DNA of 64,000 bases from the NCBI GenBank assembly GCA_937973685.1, contig CALJKJ010000050.1, positions 1 to 64,000 of the forward strand, in the 5' to 3' direction. The first letter of the stretch is position 1, and every line of letters begins with the position of its first letter. The notes beneath the pieces were generated by a model. It made no database searches. It worked only from the letters and a program-made list of their open reading frames with translations, and was not told the DNA's origin. Positions 27,156 to 35,184 of the stretch are shown here, in pieces. The DNA comes from an uncultured Flavobacteriales bacterium (GTDB taxonomy: Bacteria; Bacteroidota; Bacteroidia; Flavobacteriales_D; Crocinitomicaceae). The position numbers and the translations under genes were made by a program.

Positions 27156-28070
27156 ATGAGCGGACAACGAACACTTTTTGAGGAATTAAAATACCAGTTA
27201 AAATTCGGTGGAGCGCATATTCAATTGCTTTTCATCAACGCGATTGTTTTTGTGTTCATCGGATTGATTACCGTAATTGGTCGCTTAACAAATTCAGAAG
27301 AAGTAACACAACAGGTGTTGGCGCGTGTGTTTACATTAGACACCAATATGAATGGCTTTTTTAAAAGTCCTTGGACAATTGTCACCAGTATTTTTGCGCA
27401 TTTTTCTTTTTTGCATTTTTTATCGAACATGCTCTTCTTGTACTTTTCTGGAAGCATGTTTATTCAGTTCTTCACAGGTAGACGTTTGATTCATGTTTAT
27501 GTGCTCGGTGGAATTGTTGGTGGTATTTTCGAATTGCTCGCTCATGCACTATTTCCTGCATTTGCAGACCCATTGACTCAAACCGTTATCGTTGGAGCTT
27601 CTGGTTCCATCATGGCAATTTTTGTTGCGATGGCGTTTTACCGTCCCAATTTACAAGTCAACTTGTTTGGAATACTTCCTGTTCGCTTAATTGTCATTGC
27701 AGGATTGTATATTTTATACGACGTATTGAGTATTGGAGCGAATGACAACATTGCTCATTTTGCGCATATCGGAGGAATAGTTATTGGATATCTTTCCATT
27801 AGAAATATTCATTCTTCCAAAAATATCATTAACTTTTCAGAGAAAAAGACGCAAGCTTTTCGATTGTTTGTTGCAAACATAGGAAAGAAATCGCCAAAAA
27901 TGAAAGTTGAAAAAGGCGGAAGACGTGTTAAAACAGACGAAGAATACAACCTTGAAGCGAAACAGAAACAAGTAGCAATTGATAAAATTCTTGAGAAAAT
28001 TTCAAAATCAGGTTACGAATCATTAACAAAAAAAGAAAAAGATTTCTTGTTTTCACAGAGCAATAAATGA
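27156..28070 (+). CDS. second rhomboid family protease with basic C-terminal tail
   Basis: The 304-residue protein has the catalytic Ser in VGASGSIMAIF and His in NIAHFAHIGGIVIGY, together with FLHFLSNMLFLYFSG. After the last membrane helix there is a cytoplasmic tail of about 90 residues rich in Lys and Glu, a region similar to rhomboids annotated in other Bacteroidota. It is a divergent paralogue of the preceding gene rather than a recent copy. The next gene overlaps its stop by 4 nt. Confidence 0.9.
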   Translation: MSGQRTLFEELKYQLKFGGAHIQLLFINAIVFVFIGLITVIGRLTNSEEVTQQVLARVFTLDTNMNGFFKSPWTIVTSIFAHFSFLHFLSNMLFLYFSGSMFIQFFTGRRLIHVYVLGGIVGGIFELLAHALFPAFADPLTQTVIVGASGSIMAIFVAMAFYRPNLQVNLFGILPVRLIVIAGLYILYDVLSIGANDNIAHFAHIGGIVIGYLSIRNIHSSKNIINFSEKKTQAFRLFVANIGKKSPKMKVEKGGRRVKTDEEYNLEAKQKQVAIDKILEKISKSGYESLTKKEKDFLFSQSNK

Positions 28071-29194
28071 GTAAGTGGATTTATCAAATAGCGCGGTTTT
28101 CCAATTGGATGAAAATCTTTACTATCGTTGCATTGGCGACCTTAGTACTATCTTATTTCGCGCCTTTTGTTCATCCTGATACGTTTGAATTACTTCCGTT
28201 TTTTGGTTTGGCTTATCCCATTATCATCGCTGTTAATCTGCTTTTTCTTATTTACTGGGCGTTATTAAAATCGCGCTGGTTCTTTGTCGTGCTCTTCTTT
28301 GTGATTATTGGCGGAAAACTTCACTTCCGAACAATTGGCATAAGCTTTCGCCCTGTTACAGCATCTCAAAACGACAGTATTTGGAAAATCATGAGTTATA
28401 ACGTTCGATTATTTGATGTTTATAACGAATCTGTTGAGAAACGAAATGAAAACAGAAATGGAATTCTGGCATACGTGCAAGAAGTAAATCCAGATGTTGT
28501 CTGTTTTCAAGAATTTTTCCACCAAGACAAACCGACATCTTTTTCCACAAAAGACACATTGATCGAATTACTTGGAACACAAAATTACCACGAACGGTAT
28601 TCTCATAAAATAAGAAATCGGCAAAATTTTGGGATTTGTATGTTGTCGAAATATCCGATTATTGCAAAAGGTGATGTGATGTTTGATAATTTTGCATCAA
28701 CAGATAACTACTGTATTTTCGCGGATATCGTAAAACATGGTGACACCATTCGTGTTTACAACATTCACTTGCAATCAATAAAATTACAACAAGAGGATTA
28801 CGAAATGTTTGGTGCAACAGATGCTGTTCCAAAAGAGAAAAAATCGACTGTTCGCCTGTTAATTGATAAGTTAACAATTGCTTATCCAGCTCGTGCACAA
28901 CAAGCTTTAAAAGTCATTGAACACATGGAAACTTCACCTTATCCTGTTGTCGTTTGTGGTGATTTTAACGACACACCAATGTCTTATGTGTACAATCAAT
29001 TCAATCAAAAATTGGTTGACTCGTTCTTGGAAACGCGCTTTGGATTAGGAATTACTTACGCTGGAAGGGTTCCTGCAGGAAGAATTGATTATATTTTTCA
29101 CGATCCGCGCTTACAAGCACAAAAGTTCACCATTCAGAAAAAAGCATTTTCTGACCACTATGCTGTTTCGTGTGAAATTTGGAAGAAAAAATAA
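28067..29194 (+). CDS. membrane-anchored endonuclease/exonuclease/phosphatase family protein
   Basis: The 375-residue protein has three N-terminal membrane helices (about 17-35, 45-62, 70-87) and then an EEP domain. The active-site strings are IMSYNVRLFDVYN (Asn), VCFQEFF (Glu), VVCGDFNDTP (Asp-Asn pair) and the C-terminal SDHYAV. Orientation would place the domain in the periplasm. Members cleave nucleic acids, inositol phosphates or phospholipids, so the substrate cannot be stated. It ends the mutL-rhomboid operon. Confidence 0.9.
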   Translation: MSKWIYQIARFSNWMKIFTIVALATLVLSYFAPFVHPDTFELLPFFGLAYPIIIAVNLLFLIYWALLKSRWFFVVLFFVIIGGKLHFRTIGISFRPVTASQNDSIWKIMSYNVRLFDVYNESVEKRNENRNGILAYVQEVNPDVVCFQEFFHQDKPTSFSTKDTLIELLGTQNYHERYSHKIRNRQNFGICMLSKYPIIAKGDVMFDNFASTDNYCIFADIVKHGDTIRVYNIHLQSIKLQQEDYEMFGATDAVPKEKKSTVRLLIDKLTIAYPARAQQALKVIEHMETSPYPVVVCGDFNDTPMSYVYNQFNQKLVDSFLETRFGLGITYAGRVPAGRIDYIFHDPRLQAQKFTIQKKAFSDHYAVSCEIWKKK

Positions 29195-29608
29195 ACCCAT
29201 GCAGCATGCTAATAGCTGACTTGAACGTCTCTAAAAGCACGATTTAGTTCGCTATATTGCTTTGTAATCTGCTGATTGTAAACAATCTCCGAAGAGTGCA
29301 GCCCGCCATCGCAACAATAAGACTCCCCTTTCGAATAAAATGTTAGACGTCAATGATCTACCGCATGGGTTGTTTGCACGCATGCAAACTGCCGTTTACA
29401 CTTCAACGCTGTGAACGAACGACAAACAAAAATAAGGAATAATTAGAAATTACAGGATATTCCCCTTGCCTTCGCATACGATTATATCTCACAAAGTGTT
29501 CTTGGAAATGTAGATGACGTTTCCCCCTTGCCTTCGCATAGGGCTACACCTCACAAAGTGATCTTGGAATAACCTCAAATCTTCCTCCTTATTTTGTAAC
29601 TTTACCAC
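29195..29608. other. 414-bp intergenic region with repeats and inverted repeats
   Basis: No ORF of reasonable size is seen. The gap is richer in G+C in its first 200 bp than typical gaps here. AACCCATGC (29194-29202) and GCATGGGTT (29363-29371) are exact inverted copies bounding 178 bp. Inside lies GATTGT-AA-ACAATC (29274-29287), and just outside lies GTTTGCA-CGCA-TGCAAAC (29372-29389). The right part holds two 46-bp direct repeats listed separately. The first segment could be a decayed small mobile element or a structured RNA; neither is proven. Confidence 0.6.
29462..29569. repeat. tandem 46-bp repeat, two copies, period 62 bp
   Basis: Copies at 29462-29507 and 29524-29569 share CCCCTTGCCTTCGCATA, CTCACAAAGTG and TCTTGGAA, about 40 of 46 positions in all. 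The same CCCTTGCCTTCGC core recurs 2.5 kb away at 32019, between hemB and fabG. Confidence 0.85.
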
Positions 29609-30922
29609 ATGATACAAGCAACACAACAAAGCATTCTCGAAAAATTAAAAATTAACGCATTGAATGAGATGCAAGAACATTCCATTCAAGCAATGAGAAC
29701 GAATAAAAATGTGTTGCTCTTATCACCTACTGGTTCTGGTAAATCTTTAGCGTTTTTATTGAGCATTTATAACGAACTTTCATTTGAAAAATCGGGAGTT
29801 CAAGCGTTAATTATTACTCCTACTAGAGAACTTGCTTTGCAAATTGAATCAGTTTTCAAAGCAATGGGAACCGATTATAAAATCAATGCAACTTATGGCG
29901 GTCATTCCATTCGTATTGAGAAAAATAATTTTTCTGAGCCTCCTGCAGTTTTAGTAGGAACACCCGGTCGTATTTTGGATCATGTGAAACGCGAAAATAT
30001 TAATTTATCAGGGGTTCACACACTTGTTTTAGATGAATTCGACAAATCACTCGAAATGGGTTTTGAAGAAGATATGTCGCAAATAATAGGTGCAATGAAA
30101 TCGATTGAGAAAAAAATGCTTGTCTCAGCAACCGATTTACAAGAATTACCTAGCTTCATTGAATTTATTCAATTCGAACGAGTTGATTTTTTAGTGAAAA
30201 ACGAAGAATCAAACATTAAGTATTTCAAAATAAACTGTTTAGATACTGAAAAAGTTGAAACACTTTTTGAGTTGTTGTGTAATTTACCCGAAGGAAAGAC
30301 AATCATTTTCTGCAACCATCGTGAAGCAGTTGTCCGCATTTATGATTTTCTAATTGATGGAAACATTCACGCAGTTTATTACCACGGCGGAATGGATCAG
30401 GAAGAACGAGAACGTGCTTTAATCAAATTTAGAAACGAAAGCGCGCAATTTTTAGTTGCAACCGATTTGGCTGCACGTGGATTGGATATTGATGCAGTTG
30501 AACATGTTATTCATTATCAACTACCGCAACAAGAAGCTGTTTTCAAACACAGAAGCGGTCGTACTGCACGTCAAAATGCGGATGGTGTTGTTTTTACTTT
30601 TCAAACAGAAAAAGACAAATTCCCTGATTTTATGCCCGATATGTTTGTGTACGACATTGTTCCAAACGAACCGCTTCCAGAGCCTCCTTATTGGAAAACG
30701 ATTTACATTGGCGGCGGAAAAAAAGACAAAATAAACAAAGTTGATGTCGTCGGATTCTTACACAAGATTGGAGGGTTGAAATCGACTGATATCGGTATGA
30801 TAACCGTTATGGACCACAGCACACTGGTTGCTATCAATCGTTTTGAAGCAGAAGAAGTTGTTCCTCAAATCCGCGATCAAAAAATCAAAGGCAAAAAGTT
30901 CAAGATTGGATTTGCACGGTAA
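29609..30922 (+). CDS. DEAD-box RNA helicase, DbpA-like
   Basis: The 437-residue helicase has motif I SPTGSGKS, Ia TPTRELALQ, Ib TPGRILDH, motif II D142-E-F-D145 (Phe in place of the usual Ala), motif III SAT, and motifs IV-VI ending ATDLAARGLDI and HRSGRTAR. The last 75 residues (KTIYIGGGKKDKINKVDVVG onwards) match the DbpA RNA-binding domain, which in the family targets helix 92 of 23S rRNA, so a role in 50S assembly is likely. A -7-like TAACTTTA ends 4 nt before the ATG. The gene is convergent with hemB. Confidence 0.9.
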   Translation: MIQATQQSILEKLKINALNEMQEHSIQAMRTNKNVLLLSPTGSGKSLAFLLSIYNELSFEKSGVQALIITPTRELALQIESVFKAMGTDYKINATYGGHSIRIEKNNFSEPPAVLVGTPGRILDHVKRENINLSGVHTLVLDEFDKSLEMGFEEDMSQIIGAMKSIEKKMLVSATDLQELPSFIEFIQFERVDFLVKNEESNIKYFKINCLDTEKVETLFELLCNLPEGKTIIFCNHREAVVRIYDFLIDGNIHAVYYHGGMDQEERERALIKFRNESAQFLVATDLAARGLDIDAVEHVIHYQLPQQEAVFKHRSGRTARQNADGVVFTFQTEKDKFPDFMPDMFVYDIVPNEPLPEPPYWKTIYIGGGKKDKINKVDVVGFLHKIGGLKSTDIGMITVMDHSTLVAINRFEAEEVVPQIRDQKIKGKKFKIGFAR

Positions 30923-30927
30923 AATGC

Positions 30928-31899
30928 TTACCCTTTCATCAACTTAGCAGCGTGTGGTGCAAAATACGTCAATATTCCATCTGCTCCTGCTCTTCGAATG
31001 CTTAATAGCATTTCCATAACAGTTCGATCATAATCCAACCAGCCTTGCTTTGCAGCTGCGTAAACCATCGCGCACTCGCCACTTACGTTGTAAGCAGTTA
31101 TTGGAGTGTCAAAACGTTCTTTTAATAAATGAATGATATCCAAATAACATAACGCTGGTTTCACCATGATAAAATCTGCTCCTTCTTCGATATCCAAAGC
31201 TGCTTCAATCAACGCTTCGCGTTTGTTTGCAGGATTCATTTGGTACGTTTTCTTATCACCAGACTTCGGAGCTGAATTCAACGCATCTCGAAAAGGTCCG
31301 TAAAACGCACTTGCATATTTTGCTGTGTACGACATGATGGAAACATCTGTAAAACCATTGTTGTCTAATGCTGAACGAATAACACCTACTCGCCCATCCA
31401 TCATGTCAGATGGCCCTACAATATCAATTCCTGCTTGTGCTTGAGCAACCGACATTTTAGCGAGTAAAGGCAAAGTAACGTCGTTTACAATTTGTCCGTC
31501 AATCACAACTCCATCGTGTCCATCTGATGAATAAGGATCAAGCGCTACATCTGACATCAACACCGCTTCAGGAAAACGCTCTTTCAACGAACGAATAACA
31601 TGTAAATAAAAGTTCTCGTCGGCATAACTGTAGCTGCCCATCTGATCTTTCAAATGTTCATCTACAGCTGGAAATAAATCAAACGTACGAATTCCTAATT
31701 CCATCCATTTTTCAAATTCAGGAATCAATTTATCTAAACTCCAACGGTAATTACCCGGCATCGAAGCAACTTCTTCTTGAATATTTTTACCGTCTTTCAG
31801 AAAAATTGGATAAATCAAATGCTCAGCACCCAATTTAGTCTCTTCAATCATCGCGCGAATGGCAGCATTTTTTCTATTTCTTCTTGGACGAATATTCAT
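30928..31899 (-). CDS. hemB: delta-aminolevulinic acid dehydratase (porphobilinogen synthase)
   Basis: The 323-residue enzyme carries the two Schiff-base lysine regions SIMSYTAKYASAFYGPFRDA and GADFIMVKPALCYLDII, plus the metal-binding stretch DVALDPYSSDGHDG. In that stretch the usual zinc cysteines are replaced (D-x-A ... S-S-D-G-H), which is the cysteine-free, probably magnesium-dependent type. It condenses two aminolevulinate molecules to porphobilinogen in haem synthesis. A -7 element TACTTTTG lies at 31923-31916, 16 nt before the ATG. Confidence 0.95.
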   Translation of the reverse strand: MNIRPRRNRKNAAIRAMIEETKLGAEHLIYPIFLKDGKNIQEEVASMPGNYRWSLDKLIPEFEKWMELGIRTFDLFPAVDEHLKDQMGSYSYADENFYLHVIRSLKERFPEAVLMSDVALDPYSSDGHDGVVIDGQIVNDVTLPLLAKMSVAQAQAGIDIVGPSDMMDGRVGVIRSALDNNGFTDVSIMSYTAKYASAFYGPFRDALNSAPKSGDKKTYQMNPANKREALIEAALDIEEGADFIMVKPALCYLDIIHLLKERFDTPITAYNVSGECAMVYAAAKQGWLDYDRTVMEMLLSIRRAGADGILTYFAPHAAKLMKG

Positions 31900-31915
31900 A
31901 GCGTTGAATTTTAAA

Positions 31916-31923
31916 CAAAAGTA
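31916..31923 (-). promoter_or_regulatory. -7 element of hemB
   Basis: TACTTTTG on the minus strand, 16 nt before the hemB ATG. The -33 region falls in the left arm of the adjacent repeat cluster and has no TTG. Confidence 0.5.
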
Positions 31924-31933
31924 ATGAAAAAAC

Positions 31934-32125
31934 GTAGACTTCGAGAAACGAAACCTACGTTTAAAATTGAATCTTTATCTAATAAATGTTTACCTAAAAG
32001 TAGGGTATTTATAGTCTACCCTTGCCTTCGCGTACGATTTAATCTCCCTCAGTCATCGGGAATCGTTTGTAGACTGATCCCGAATATTAGAAACTCGTTT
32101 GTAGACTGAGGTTCTCGAAGTCTAC
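31934..32125. repeat. 192-bp repeat cluster bounded by 14-bp inverted repeats
   Basis: GTAGACTTCGAGAA (31934-31947) and TTCTCGAAGTCTAC (32112-32125) are perfect inverted copies. Inside, TCGTTTGTAGACTGA occurs twice (32063-32077 and 32095-32109), CCTCAGTC (32047-32054) mirrors GACTGAGG (32104-32111), TCGGGA (32056-32061) mirrors TCCCGA (32078-32083), and the word GTAGACT or its complement occurs five times. The CCCTTGCCTTCGC repeat core is at 32019. The right arm overlaps the last four bases of fabG. It resembles a small non-autonomous element or a folded regulatory region. Confidence 0.7.
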
Positions 32126-32868
32126 ATTAACATACCACCACAAACATGTAATGTTTGTCCTGTAATATAAGTCGACATATCAGAAGCTAAAAAGACAGTT
32201 GCATTTGCAACATCAGCTGGTGAACCTCCTCTTTTTAATGGAATAGAACTTCTCCATTCTTCTACCACTTTTTGATCCAAAGCACCTGTCATTTCGGTTT
32301 CAATAAAACCTGGAGCAATTGCATTGCAACGGATATTTCTTGAACCTAATTCTTGCGCTACTGATTTTGTGAAACCAATTAACCCAGCTTTTGAAGCAGC
32401 GTAATTTGATTGTCCAGCATTTCCGCTTACACCAACAACAGAAGACATGTTGATGATTGAACCTGAACGCGCTTTCAACATTGGACGTTGAACAGCTTTC
32501 GTTAAATTGAAAGCAGATTTCAAATTGGTATTAATTACTTCATCCCATTGCTCTTCCGTCATGCGCATTAACAAGGTATCTCTGGTAATTCCAGCATTAT
32601 TTACCAATACATCTACCGTTCCAAAAGCTGCAACTACATCATCTACTAATTGTTGTGCTTGATCAAAATTCCCAGCGTCTGATTTAAAACCTTTAGCTGT
32701 TCCGCCATTTGCGGTTAATTCTGCTTCTAATGCTTTTGCTTTTTCTTCCGAAGATAAATAGGTGAAAGCTACTGTCGCACCTTGTTTTACACATTCTTCA
32801 GCAATTGCTTTACCGATACCACGTGATGCACCAGTTATCAATACTACTTTATTATCGAGTAATCCCAT
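32122..32868 (-). CDS. fabG: 3-oxoacyl-[acyl-carrier-protein] reductase
   Basis: The 248-residue short-chain dehydrogenase has the NADP-binding TGASRGIGKAIAE, NNAGITRD, the catalytic Ser in INMSSVVG, and Tyr156/Lys160 in NYAASK. The closing region GFIETEMT and YITGQTLHVCGGMLM is typical of FabG in fatty-acid elongation. It is transcribed alone with a -7 element TATCTTTG at 32892-32885, 16 nt before its ATG. Its stop codon is embedded in the right arm of the neighbouring repeat cluster. Confidence 0.95.
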   Translation of the reverse strand: MGLLDNKVVLITGASRGIGKAIAEECVKQGATVAFTYLSSEEKAKALEAELTANGGTAKGFKSDAGNFDQAQQLVDDVVAAFGTVDVLVNNAGITRDTLLMRMTEEQWDEVINTNLKSAFNLTKAVQRPMLKARSGSIINMSSVVGVSGNAGQSNYAASKAGLIGFTKSVAQELGSRNIRCNAIAPGFIETEMTGALDQKVVEEWRSSIPLKRGGSPADVANATVFLASDMSTYITGQTLHVCGGMLM

Positions 32869-32884
32869 GAATTATAATTTGAAT

Positions 32885-32892
32885 CAAAGATA
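32885..32892 (-). promoter_or_regulatory. -7 element of fabG
   Basis: TATCTTTG on the minus strand, 16 nt upstream of the fabG ATG; no clear -33 TTG at standard spacing. Confidence 0.55.
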
Positions 32893-32916
32893 AAAAAAAG
32901 ATTTTGTTTGAACGAC

Positions 32917-34683
32917 TTAATTGAATAAGTCCCACGAAACTCCAAAACGGAATTGCATTGGCACAACAGGATAACCTAATGCTTCAAAATTCATCTTTTT
33001 CTGGAAAGTCTGTTCAATGTTTTCCAAACGCAAAAACCATCGGAAGAAGCCTAAATCGAAGTTTGCAAACAAATGTAGCTTTGGCATGGCTGCATAAGTA
33101 TTTGTTGCTGTTGAAAAGGAATAGGTTTGCATGTACGGAACATATTCCATCAACTGATAACTACTTGTGTAACCTAAATCAACGCCCAATGCAGTTTTCA
33201 TTTTTTTCGCCTTGAATAATGTTCCATTAAAACCAACACGCGCAACAACTAACAACTTTGGTACTACTGTATTTTCCGATAATTGAACAGTGATTGAAGG
33301 TTGAAAAAACAAGCGCTTTACAACAAATGAAGAAACCGCTTTCAATGTTAAAACCGAAAGTTGATTCAAGGTGTCTTGTCTCCATTGATTTCCAATAAAC
33401 AACGGAAGTTTATCCGTAAATTCATAGTTAGCGCTAAAAGATGTTGTTGTTTTGTTTTTTCTAACTGCAAGTGCACCACCAAAATAAACATGTGTATAGA
33501 GTGTTCTATTTGTCCATGAATAATTCGTGGTATTCGAATAATATTCACGCTGATACAATTCAGGATATGATTTTTTGTATCCACCATGCATAGCAATGCG
33601 ACCAATTTTGAATTGTTGATGAATGGAACTAGTTAGCGATAATTCGCCTAATGCACCAGCCAAATTTAATGTTGCAGCAGACTTCCATATCAATCCCTTT
33701 TTGGATGAAACCATTAAATCGCCTTTGGCTAATACCATTAATGAATCTCTGTGGCGCATTAAATTATCATAATCCCAATAATCAACAACAACACCTGCGT
33801 TTAATTGAAATTGTTTGGAATGAAGAAAATATCCGCTCCACGCTCCTATTTCGCTTTTTTGCCAGAAATCACGTGTTGCACTTGTGTCATAGTTTGCCAC
33901 ACCATAAATGGTATTAATTGATCCATTTTCAATAAAACGACGATTTTCAATCGATAAATAAGGATTCACAAAGATTCCTGTTTTCAACTGATCATTTGAC
34001 GTGAACGATAAATAATTGATATTCGTAAGTTGAAATGTTTTATTCTCTTTGTAAACAGCTCCAGGGCTTGAAGGCGAAAAGTTACTTGTTGAAAATACAT
34101 TATTCTTCGATACATCTTGAAAAATCAACCCCAACAACGGATCGGATAAAGTATCACCAAGCAACCCTCCATTCAAACTTCTTTTTTCTCCTGAAAAATG
34201 AATTGTTATTGTTTGAGCAAATCGTGATTTATGATGATAATACCCAACATCAACTGAATTATATTCAAAATTCCCATTACGTAGCGCACCGTGTGATACG
34301 TTTCGTTGGTAGTCTAACTGAAGGAAAGTAAATGAGTCCAATGCTTGTGTGTACATGATTTTACCTTCCTGCGTTGCATTGGTACCCATGGAATAGCGAA
34401 AGCCAACATGGGGTATTGCAGAAAAACGTTTTTTTACTTCTGGATTAACATCTTTGTGTAGGTTCAAAAATGAAAAAGATTGTTTTGCAGGTTGAAAGAA
34501 TGTAGGTAAGTTATGTTGGTAACGTGCGCTAGCCACATCCATTGAATCGAACACACCAGATACGCGAAAACCTGGTCGAATTGTGTCGGTGAAATAATTA
34601 AAATAAAGCGATTGTGCACGAAGTCCTGTTGTAAAAAAACAAGCAAAGCTCAATGAAAAAAGCACAATCAAAAATTTCACCAT
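32917..34683 (-). CDS. putative outer-membrane porin (Porin_10 type)
   Basis: The start is the ATG at 34683 (MVKFLIVLFSLSFACFF), giving a signal peptide cleaved after LRAQ; a TTG four codons earlier is also in frame. The 588-residue protein has a conserved N-terminal FNYFTDTIRPGFR and then many beta strands with aromatic girdles (YYHHKSRFAQTITIHFSG, HVYFGGALAVR), ending in FRFGVSWDLFN with a terminal aromatic as in outer-membrane barrels. It fits the Bacteroidota putative-porin family. Substrate unknown. It lies directly behind rpsT, whose terminator sits a few bases before this start. Confidence 0.85.
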   Translation of the reverse strand: MVKFLIVLFSLSFACFFTTGLRAQSLYFNYFTDTIRPGFRVSGVFDSMDVASARYQHNLPTFFQPAKQSFSFLNLHKDVNPEVKKRFSAIPHVGFRYSMGTNATQEGKIMYTQALDSFTFLQLDYQRNVSHGALRNGNFEYNSVDVGYYHHKSRFAQTITIHFSGEKRSLNGGLLGDTLSDPLLGLIFQDVSKNNVFSTSNFSPSSPGAVYKENKTFQLTNINYLSFTSNDQLKTGIFVNPYLSIENRRFIENGSINTIYGVANYDTSATRDFWQKSEIGAWSGYFLHSKQFQLNAGVVVDYWDYDNLMRHRDSLMVLAKGDLMVSSKKGLIWKSAATLNLAGALGELSLTSSIHQQFKIGRIAMHGGYKKSYPELYQREYYSNTTNYSWTNRTLYTHVYFGGALAVRKNKTTTSFSANYEFTDKLPLFIGNQWRQDTLNQLSVLTLKAVSSFVVKRLFFQPSITVQLSENTVVPKLLVVARVGFNGTLFKAKKMKTALGVDLGYTSSYQLMEYVPYMQTYSFSTATNTYAAMPKLHLFANFDLGFFRWFLRLENIEQTFQKKMNFEALGYPVVPMQFRFGVSWDLFN

Positions 34684-34693
34684 ATATGAAACC

Positions 34694-34735
34694 AAAAAAG
34701 GTCTTACTCAACCGCTAACGGATGATGTAAGACCT
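34694..34735 (-). terminator. rpsT terminator
   Basis: AGGTCTTAC and GTAAGACCT (34699-34707 and 34727-34735) form a 9-bp stem enclosing a CCG-TTAG-CGG mini-hairpin; on the minus strand a run of six T residues follows (34699-34694). It ends only 10 nt before the porin ATG. Confidence 0.85.
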
Positions 34736-34760
34736 AAATTACTTAATTAAATGTAATTTC

Positions 34761-35012
34761 TTATAGTTTGTTCACTAGAACAGCCAAACCTGATTTCAAG
34801 TTAGCAGCTTTGTTTTTGTGAATTACATTGCGTTTTGCTAATTTATCCAACATTGAACTAACAACTGGAAGTAATTCAGCAGCCTCTTTACCATCTTTTA
34901 AACCACGCAATTTACGAACTGCATTACGCGTTGTTTTGTGTTGGTATTTGTTACGTATACGTTTAACATCGTTCGTACGTATTCTTTTTTGTGCTGACTT
35001 ATGATTTGCCAT
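34761..35012 (-). CDS. rpsT: 30S ribosomal protein S20
   Basis: The 83-residue basic protein starts MANHKSAQKRIRTNDVKRIRNKYQHKTTRNAVRK in S20 fashion (first 20: MANHKSAQKRIRTNDVKRIR) and ends with HKNKAANLKSGLAVLVNKL, where the HKNKAANxKS motif is diagnostic. It binds 16S rRNA early in 30S assembly. AAAGGA precedes the ATG by a few bases, one of the few recognisable ribosome-binding sites in the window. The tRNA-Glu gene lies 30 nt upstream on the same strand without a terminator between them, so the two are probably co-transcribed. Confidence 0.97.
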   Translation of the reverse strand: MANHKSAQKRIRTNDVKRIRNKYQHKTTRNAVRKLRGLKDGKEAAELLPVVSSMLDKLAKRNVIHKNKAANLKSGLAVLVNKL

Positions 35013-35042
35013 TTTTCCTTTTTATATAAGTTTTTAATCGTG

Positions 35043-35114
35043 CAGCCCATAGGAGAATCGAACTCCTGTTACCAGGATGAAAACCTGGCGTCCTAACCAC
35101 TAGACGAATGGGCC
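35043..35114 (-). tRNA. tRNA-Glu (TTC)
   Basis: The minus strand folds as a 72-nt cloverleaf: acceptor GGCCCAT with ATGGGCT (first pair G-T), anticodon stem CCAGG/CCTGG around the loop TTTTCAT (anticodon TTC), and T arm AGGAG-TTCGATT-CTCCT. The D arm contains the usual GTGGTTAGGAC. The discriminator is G; CCA is not encoded. Confidence 0.96.
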
Positions 35115-35135
35115 GTTTTTTTTATTTTCGGAGTG

Positions 35136-35165
35136 CAAATATAGACCTAATTTTTCTTTTCACAA
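35136..35165 (-). promoter_or_regulatory. promoter of tRNA-Glu (and probably rpsT)
   Basis: On the minus strand TTG (35165-35163), 19-nt spacer and TATATTTG (35143-35136), about 20 nt before the tRNA 5' end. Confidence 0.82.
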
Positions 35166-35184
35166 AACAAGCTGTGTTTTTTTT

